Shown piece after piece: positions 5,148 through 10,421 of a stretch of DNA of 10,421 nt (position 1 is the first letter of the stretch; each line of letters begins with the position of its first letter). This DNA comes from Acidimicrobiia bacterium UBA6912. Lineage in GTDB: Bacteria > Actinomycetota > Acidimicrobiia > Spongiisociales > UBA5794. The notes below the pieces were generated by a model. That model had not been told where the DNA came from, ran no database searches, and saw only the letters and a program-made list of their open reading frames with translations. The stretch is taken from contig DKBA01000026.1 of the NCBI GenBank assembly GCA_002450985.1, positions 1 through 10,421 on the forward strand, given 5' to 3'. The position numbers and the translations under genes were made by a program.

Positions 5148-8100
5148 ATGGAGTTCCGGATGCTCGGGCCTCTATCGGTGGAGATGGAGGGACGGGAGGT
5201 CGCCCTCGGAGGACCGCGCCAGAGAACCGTCCTGGCACTCCTCCTCGCCAACGCCAACAAGGTCGTGTCGACCGACACCCTCATCGACGAGCTCTACGGA
5301 GAGTCGCCGCCGGAGGCGGCCCGGAAATCGCTGCAGAGCTACGTCGCCAATCTTCGGAAGGCGATCAACGTCGACGAAGAGGTGCTCCGCGGGCGATCGC
5401 CGGGCTACGCCCTCGAGATCGACAGCGAGCGAGTCGACGCCCTTCGCTTCGAGTCGCAGGTCGTGCAGGCCCGTCCGCTCCTCGCATCCGACCCGGCAGA
5501 AGCCGGCAGGCGTCTCACCGATGCCCTCGATCTCTGGTACGGCATTCCGCTGGTCGATGTCGCAGACGAGGCGCCGACGTTGCGTCACATGGCGGCGCGC
5601 CTGGAAGACCTGCGTCTCACCGCCGTCGAGCTCCGAATCGAGGCCCATCTTGCGCTCGGTCGCCACCAGACCACCGTTCCCGAACTCGAGAACCTGACGG
5701 CGCAGTACCCGCTGCGAGAGCGCTTCTGGGGTCAGCTCATGCTGGCGTACTACCGCTCGGGGCGGCAGGCCGACGCCCTTCGCGCGTTCCAGAAAGCCCG
5801 GCGGCTCCTTGCCGACGAGTTGGGCATCGATCCCTCACCGGAACTGCAGGGACTCGAACAGAGGATCCTCGACCAACACGAGGATCTGGGTGTGGTTGCC
5901 GCAGACGACGGATTGCCAACCGCGGCCGCACTCGAGCCCGGCCGGACGGTCCACGGCTATGAGCTCCGCCGACTGGTGACGGGCGATGGGACCAGCCGCC
6001 TGTTTCGCGCCTACCACGCGGCCCTCGGACGGGAGGTCGCGGTCGAAGTGCTCGGTGCGCCGCTTGCAGACCACCCGGAGTTCGTCAGGACGTTCGGCCC
6101 GCGGGCGGCGGCGCTCGCCCGCCTCGAGCATCCTCATCTCGTGCCCCTGCTCGACTACTGGCGTGAACCGGGCGGTGCCTACCTGGTCACACGCTGGTAC
6201 GAGGGGGGCACCCTCGCGGACGCGTTGCGCACAGGCCCCTGGAGCCTCGACGCAGTCCTCCGTTTGGCCGGGCAGATCATCCCGGCGTTGTCGCAAGCGC
6301 ACCGCAGCGGCGTCTCCCACGGACGGCTGGACGCCGCCGCCGTGTTCCTCGATCAGACCCGCAACGCCTATCTGGGACGCTTCTCGTTCTCCGACGAAAC
6401 GGGCTTCGACAGATCAGCCGATGTGGCCGCCCTCGCCCGACTTCTCGGCACAGCCCTGGGCGGTCGTCCGGCCAATGGCCCCGGCATGGCCTTTCCCGAG
6501 TCGGTGCCGGCGGCGATGGTGACCGTGGTGACGAGGACGATCGACGATCAGTGGGGCGTCGACGCGGAGCGCCTGCTCTCAGACCTGCGAAGCGCAGCAG
6601 GGAACGGCGTTCTCGGTGCAGCCGGTCATTCGGTCGGTACGGTCGCCAACCCCTACAAGGGCCTGCGAGCGTTCACCGAAGCCGACGCTTCCGACTTCTT
6701 CGGCCGGCAGCGCCTGACCGAGCGGCTTCTGGGTCGATTGGCGGACCCGGCCCAACGGTTCCTGGCCATCGTCGGGCCCAGCGGCAGTGGCAAGTCCAGC
6801 GTCGTTCGGGCGGGGCTCCTGGCTGCCGTGCGACGCGGTGATCTCCCCGGCTCGGAACGCTGGTTCATCGCCGAGATGACGCCCGGCACCGACCCATTCG
6901 AAGAGCTGGAAACGGCGCTGCTCCGGGTCGCCGTCAACCCGCCCGCAACGCTGGTCGAGCAACTGGTCCGGGACCAACGGGGCATCGCGCGGGCGGTGAG
7001 GCGGATTCTGCCGGGGCCGGCAGCCGAGCTGGTGCTCGCAATCGATCAATTCGAGGAGCTGTTCACGCTCGTCTCCCGAGACGAACGCGACCGATTCATC
7101 GAGCACCTGGTTTCGGCCTGCCTGGACCCCGGCTCGCAGTTGCGCGTCGTCGTCGCGATGCGGGCCGACTTCTACGACCGTCCACTGGCCTATCCGAGCC
7201 TGGCCGGCCTCTTCACACAGAGTATGGAGACCGTCCATCCGATGACGCCGGCGGAGCTGGAACAGGCAGTCTCCGGTCCGGCTGCCCGGGTCGGGGTTGC
7301 CGTCGAGCCCGAGCTGGAGGTCCAGGTCGCAGCCGACGTGGCCGACCAGCCGGGACCTCTGCCGCTGCTGCAGTACGCCATGACCGTGCTCTTCGACCGG
7401 CGGGCCGACGCCTTGCTGACACTGGACGGCTACCAGGAGATCGGGGGAGTGAGCGGAGCGCTCGCCCGACGAGCCGAGGGGTCGTTCACGTCGCTCGATG
7501 ACGATGGGAGGTCGACGGCTCGCCAGATGTTTCTTCGGATGGTCGCTCCGGGTGCCGCCGGGGGAGCCACCCGCAGGCGTGTGACCAGGGCCGAACTGAC
7601 GGGCATCGAGGACCGCCGTGACGTGGAAGCGGTCATCGAGACGTTCGCCTCGGGCAGGCTGCTCACCCTCGATCACGACCCGGCCACTCGGGCGCCCACG
7701 GTGGAGATCGCTCACGACGCCCTCCTGTCCGAGTGGCCACGCCTGCGGGATTGGATCGAACAGGCGCGGGAGGATCTGCGCCTCGGGCGCCGGCTGGCGG
7801 CGGCAGCGGCCGAGTGGTCGGAGTCCGGGGAGGACGACGGCTACCTGCTGTCTGGGAGCAGGCTGGCCCAGTTCGAGACCTGGTCGGGTTCGGCAGGGGT
7901 GGCCCTCACCGGCACCGAGCGCCGCTTCCTGGAAGCCGGCCTGCACCGGCGCGAGGAGGCCGCTGCAGCCGAGCAGGAGAGAAGGCACCGAGAACTCGAA
8001 CTCGAGCAGAGATCGGCCCGCCGTCTCCGAATCCTGGTAGCGGTCCTGGCGATCTCCACCGTGGTGGCCGGGGCGCTCGTGGTGGTGGCGAGAAGCCAGA

Positions 8101-10163
8101 CTCGCCGCGCCGAGCACAACCTTGCGGTGTCGACCGGCCGGGCGCTGACGGCGGAGGCGGTGGCCAGCCTCGAAGTCGACCCGGAGTTGTCGGCGTTGCT
8201 GGCGCTGGAAGCCGCTCGGGTCGTCCGAGAGGTCGACGAACCGGTTCTGCGCGAGACGGTTGAAGCCGTGCATCGAGCGGTGCTCGCCGACCGGATGGTG
8301 GTGGCCGTGGAGGGTGGAGCCGGTGGGTTCAGCCCGGACGGTTCCCTTCTGGTGACTGCGGACGCCGGCACCGTGTTCGGGGGCAGCCGCGGTCAAGGCC
8401 GTCTGACGGTGTGGGATTCCGTCACGGGCGAGCAGGAGTTCACGCTGGAAGGACACGTCGAGGGCACCACCGATGCCGCGTTCGACCCGACTGGTCGGTT
8501 GATCGCGTCGGCCTCGCTCGACGGCACGGCCCGGATCTGGGATGCGGCCGACGGTTCCCAGCTGCACATGCTTTCCGGACACTCCGGCTGGCTGACCAGC
8601 GTGTCGTTCAGCCGAGACGGCTCCGAGCTCCTCACCGGCGCCATCGATGGAACGGTTCGACGCTGGGACTCCACGAGTGGTGCCGAAGTGGCGGTGTACT
8701 CGTTCGACAGCATCGTCACCTCGGTGGCGACGGCCGCGGACGGTCGGATCGGAGTTGGCCTGGATACGAGCGGCGCAGCCGTTCTCGACGCCGGTGGCGG
8801 GGAGCTCTTCCGTCTGACGGGCCACACGGGAGGGGTCTGCGGCGTGGCGTTCGGGCCAGAAGCCAAGGTGATCGCCACTGGCTCGCAGGATGGCACCGCC
8901 CGACTGTGGGATACCGAGTCGGGGGCTCTGCTGTACGTCGTAGAGGGTCACTCGGGTCCTGTGTGTGGAGTCGACGTCAGTCCCGACGGGCGCTATCTGG
9001 CGACGGGCGCCGAGGACGGAACTGCTCGCGTGTGGGACCTGGCCACGGGGCGGGCGGTGCTGGTTCTGTATGGCCACCGGGCCGGGATCGCCTCCGTCCA
9101 GTTCAGCCCAGACGGTCGGTTTCTCGCCTCGGCGTCGGGCGACAAGACAACCCGGATCTGGGAGGTCGATCCAGGCGGCAGCCGGGAAGACGGTGTGTTC
9201 GTGGGCCACGTCGCTCCGACCACGATCGCTGAGTTGAGCGACGATGGCTCCCTCCTCCTCACCGGAGCCGAGGACGGGTCGGCGATGTTGTGGGACGCAG
9301 CCGGCGGACGCGTCCTCCACCGGCTCGATGGTCACACAGGCCGTATCTTCGGCGCGGATTTCACCAGCGATCGATCCCTGGTTGCCACCGCCGCCGAGGA
9401 CGGGACTGCTCGGATCTGGGACGTGGCGACCGGCGAGAGTCTCTCCGTCCTCGACGAGCATCGTGATTCGGTGTGGGACGTCGAATTCGACGCTTCCGGC
9501 GACGTGCTGTTGACAGGCAGTCTGGACGGCACGGTCCGAGTGTGGGATGTTGCGACCGGGACCTCGTCGGCGACGCTCGACTTGAGCGGACGAGGGATCT
9601 TTTCGGTAGGTTTCGACCCGTCCGGCGCCCTTCTCTATGCGATCGGCGAAGGCATCAACGTGTTTCGATCCGACACGTTCGCCCCTCACTTCACACTCGA
9701 CAACAACCAGGGAGCCACCTTGGGCCACGACTTCAGTCCCGCCGGGGATCTGCTGGCGGCCGCCGGCGCCGACGGCACCGTCGTCGTCTACCGGGTCGAT
9801 CCTCTCGACGATGTCCCGCTCACCGAGGTTGGCGTCCTGGTCGGTCACACCGGGGGAGTGCTCGACGTCGAGTTCGCGCCGGACGGAACGGTGCTGGCGA
9901 CGTCGAGTCTGGACAACTCGGTGAAGTTGTGGACCGTCGACGGCGATGAGTTACTCAGCCTGCCGGCAGTCACCTCGCCCGGCGCCATCTCGTTCGGCGC
10001 CGACGGATCCCGACTGGCCGTACCGGGAGCCGACGGCGCGACCCGCTTTCTCCTCGTTCCCACGGACCTGGTGCTCGAGACGGCCGGGGAACGGCTCAGT
10101 CGCACGTTCACCACTGACGAGTGCGAGCGGTACGCGCTTGGTGATGCCTGCCCGGGACTCTGA
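5148..10163 (+). CDS. Giant SARP-pseudokinase-nSTAND1-TM-WD40 regulator
   Basis: A 1671-residue multidomain protein. In order: OmpR-type winged helix of the SARP class (about 1-92; MLGPLSV start, ALGGPRQR, NLRKAI recognition region, GRSPGYAL wing); bacterial transcriptional activation domain of TPR-like helices (about 97-243, ending DELGIDPSPEL); a protein-kinase fold (about 266-482) lacking catalytic residues; nSTAND1 NTPase (about 501-870; NPYKGLRAF entry motif, Walker A GPSGSGKS 543-550, Walker B LVLAIDQFEELF 628-639, HDALLSEWPRL near 856-866); a basic, probably coiled segment (932-960); one transmembrane helix (about 961-983); a helical linker; about fourteen WD40 blades (1052-1637); and a tail with Cys1659 and Cys1668. 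SARPs activate genes by binding direct repeats, and STAND proteins act as nucleotide-driven switches that often oligomerise. The inferred role is a membrane-tethered transcription factor whose target may be the divergent ABC operon. Start chosen at ATG 5148 (see 5135-5141); a GTG three codons earlier is possible. Confidence 0.93.
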   Translation: MEFRMLGPLSVEMEGREVALGGPRQRTVLALLLANANKVVSTDTLIDELYGESPPEAARKSLQSYVANLRKAINVDEEVLRGRSPGYALEIDSERVDALRFESQVVQARPLLASDPAEAGRRLTDALDLWYGIPLVDVADEAPTLRHMAARLEDLRLTAVELRIEAHLALGRHQTTVPELENLTAQYPLRERFWGQLMLAYYRSGRQADALRAFQKARRLLADELGIDPSPELQGLEQRILDQHEDLGVVAADDGLPTAAALEPGRTVHGYELRRLVTGDGTSRLFRAYHAALGREVAVEVLGAPLADHPEFVRTFGPRAAALARLEHPHLVPLLDYWREPGGAYLVTRWYEGGTLADALRTGPWSLDAVLRLAGQIIPALSQAHRSGVSHGRLDAAAVFLDQTRNAYLGRFSFSDETGFDRSADVAALARLLGTALGGRPANGPGMAFPESVPAAMVTVVTRTIDDQWGVDAERLLSDLRSAAGNGVLGAAGHSVGTVANPYKGLRAFTEADASDFFGRQRLTERLLGRLADPAQRFLAIVGPSGSGKSSVVRAGLLAAVRRGDLPGSERWFIAEMTPGTDPFEELETALLRVAVNPPATLVEQLVRDQRGIARAVRRILPGPAAELVLAIDQFEELFTLVSRDERDRFIEHLVSACLDPGSQLRVVVAMRADFYDRPLAYPSLAGLFTQSMETVHPMTPAELEQAVSGPAARVGVAVEPELEVQVAADVADQPGPLPLLQYAMTVLFDRRADALLTLDGYQEIGGVSGALARRAEGSFTSLDDDGRSTARQMFLRMVAPGAAGGATRRRVTRAELTGIEDRRDVEAVIETFASGRLLTLDHDPATRAPTVEIAHDALLSEWPRLRDWIEQAREDLRLGRRLAAAAAEWSESGEDDGYLLSGSRLAQFETWSGSAGVALTGTERRFLEAGLHRREEAAAAEQERRHRELELEQRSARRLRILVAVLAISTVVAGALVVVARSQTRRAEHNLAVSTGRALTAEAVASLEVDPELSALLALEAARVVREVDEPVLRETVEAVHRAVLADRMVVAVEGGAGGFSPDGSLLVTADAGTVFGGSRGQGRLTVWDSVTGEQEFTLEGHVEGTTDAAFDPTGRLIASASLDGTARIWDAADGSQLHMLSGHSGWLTSVSFSRDGSELLTGAIDGTVRRWDSTSGAEVAVYSFDSIVTSVATAADGRIGVGLDTSGAAVLDAGGGELFRLTGHTGGVCGVAFGPEAKVIATGSQDGTARLWDTESGALLYVVEGHSGPVCGVDVSPDGRYLATGAEDGTARVWDLATGRAVLVLYGHRAGIASVQFSPDGRFLASASGDKTTRIWEVDPGGSREDGVFVGHVAPTTIAELSDDGSLLLTGAEDGSAMLWDAAGGRVLHRLDGHTGRIFGADFTSDRSLVATAAEDGTARIWDVATGESLSVLDEHRDSVWDVEFDASGDVLLTGSLDGTVRVWDVATGTSSATLDLSGRGIFSVGFDPSGALLYAIGEGINVFRSDTFAPHFTLDNNQGATLGHDFSPAGDLLAAAGADGTVVVYRVDPLDDVPLTEVGVLVGHTGGVLDVEFAPDGTVLATSSLDNSVKLWTVDGDELLSLPAVTSPGAISFGADGSRLAVPGADGATRFLLVPTDLVLETAGERLSRTFTTDECERYALGDACPGL
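5943..6593 (+). other. Pseudokinase domain within the giant regulator
   Basis: Residues about 266-482 follow the Ser/Thr kinase layout: a GYELRRLVTGDGTSRLFRAY glycine-loop region; a REVAVEVL strand; the RLEHPHLVPLLDYW helix-C/strand-4 region; a YLVTRWYEGGTLADAL hinge; a catalytic-loop equivalent VSHGRLDAAAVFLD; and LGRFSFSDE at the DFG site. The ATP-anchoring Lys is Glu300, the HRD Asp is Arg393, the catalytic-loop Asn is Ala398, the DFG Asp is Arg411 and the DFG Gly is Ser413. The glycine loop is also degenerate. Phosphotransfer is therefore not expected; the domain probably serves for binding or allosteric control. Confidence 0.8.
8028..8096 (+). other. Single transmembrane helix of the giant regulator
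   Basis: Residues about 961-983 (from RILVAVLAIS through GALVVVA) form one strongly hydrophobic 20-odd-residue segment between the NTPase and the WD40 part. Arginines flank both sides (RSARRLR before, RSQTRR after), so the positive-inside rule does not settle topology. DNA binding by the N-terminal domain requires that side to be cytoplasmic, which would place the WD40 propellers outside. Confidence 0.8.
8301..10058 (+). repeat. About fourteen WD40 repeats (two predicted seven-blade propellers)
   Basis: Protein-level repeats of about 42 residues with the GH...FSPDG...LATGSxDGTxRxWD pattern occupy residues 1052-1637. Clear blades end at WD/WE/WT near residues 1090, 1132, 1174, 1255, 1297, 1338, 1383, 1425, 1467 and 1595. 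Degenerate blades lie at about 1181-1214, 1475-1508, 1516-1549 and 1601-1637. Fourteen blades suggest two seven-bladed propellers. Blades 2, 6, 9 and 10 are the most alike (DGTARIWD-type cores), but their DNA is not near-identical, so recent tandem duplication is not evident. Confidence 0.85.
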
Positions 10164-10195
10164 CCCGGCGGTTCTGCTCACAGCCAGGCTTCTCT

Positions 10196-10217
10196 ACCTG
10201 CCCGGTGGCGGGCGGGT
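10196..10217 (+). terminator. GC-rich hairpin downstream of the giant regulator
   Basis: ACCTGCCCG (10196-10204) pairs with CGGGCGGGT (10209-10217) around a GTGG loop. The stem is 9 bp with one G-U pair and starts 32 bp after the stop codon. No U-tract follows. A second, weaker arm pair CGCGG/CCGCG (10218-10222 / 10234-10238) lies directly downstream. Position and strength suit an actinobacterial terminator. The remaining 258 bp after the stop show no convincing gene. Confidence 0.45.
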
Positions 10218-10421
10218 CGCGGCTCCGCTTGCCCCGCGCCGGTCACCCGCAGGTCGGTGGATTCCGCAGACCAGGCTGGTCGCTGCCACCCGCGCCTCCT
10301 CTCCTTCGATGATCCTGATGCGTTGCAGTGCCAACCGGCGAGCCGGCGAGCTGGCTGCGCTGATTCTCGCCAAACCTCGATTCTGTCTCGGCTTCGGACG
10401 AGGACCGGGCCGTGGTCGTGA

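Noticed and set aside
5021..5284. N-terminal extension of the 59-residue protein to 147 residues
   Set aside because: The extension would overlap the start of the divergent regulator gene, is Arg/Ser/Pro-rich like a shadow frame, and lacks a good ribosome site.
6579..9848. A 1089-codon open frame on the minus strand, antisense to the giant regulator
   Set aside because: It lies wholly inside a clear multidomain gene on the other strand, shows no recognisable domain, and is explained by high GC content suppressing stops in a mirrored frame.
8301..10058. WD40 region as a DNA-level tandem repeat or recombination hot spot
   Set aside because: Blades are similar at the protein level, but the corresponding DNA differs at many positions, so no recent duplication is visible.
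10345..10371. GGCGAG/CTCGCC inverted repeat as a terminator
   Set aside because: Only 6 bp of stem with a 15-nt loop and no U-tract; expected by chance in this GC-rich sequence.

Overview
The window is uniformly GC-rich, with strong G/C preference at third codon positions and GTG/ATG starts. It carries a SARP (OmpR-type winged helix plus BTAD) fused to an nSTAND1 NTPase and WD40 repeats, which is an architecture typical of Actinomycetota. A chromosomal segment from an actinobacterium is the best guess. Acidimicrobiia-like is possible but cannot be proved from this sequence. No tRNA, rRNA, CRISPR array, insertion sequence or phage gene was seen.

Left part (1-1450, + strand): the 3' portion of a DUF2652 protein (class III cyclase-like fold) with a C-terminal SRPBCC-like domain, its start lying outside the window. 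It is followed by a small TfoX N-terminal-domain protein. A convergent intergenic stretch (1451-1689) follows. It holds a long bulged hairpin, probably a terminator, and a coding-like minus-strand remnant that I could not identify.

Middle (1690-5020, - strand): a tightly packed three-gene operon transcribed leftward. The order is a 59-residue basic small protein, a MacB/LolD-type ABC ATPase, and an 803-residue duplicated FtsX-type permease. The junctions are TGATG and ATGA overlaps, so translational coupling is likely. This should be an extracytoplasmic export or mechanotransmission type ABC complex with unknown substrate.

Right part (5148-10163, + strand): a single 1671-residue gene. In order it encodes a SARP DNA-binding domain, a BTAD, a protein-kinase fold that has lost the catalytic residues (a pseudokinase), an nSTAND1 NTPase, a basic/coiled segment, one transmembrane helix and about fourteen WD40 blades, ending in a short tail with two cysteines. 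A GC-rich hairpin follows the stop.

Between the divergent ABC operon and the giant regulator (5021-5147) lies an 11-bp-period tandem direct repeat (heptamer GCTGTGA/G with 4-bp spacers). This is the layout known for SARP operators. The inferred working model is that the giant protein is a membrane-tethered, nucleotide-gated transcription factor. It would sense through its WD40 propellers and pseudokinase, control the neighbouring ABC exporter, and perhaps control its own gene. Domain identities and the repeat are seen directly; the regulatory link is inference.
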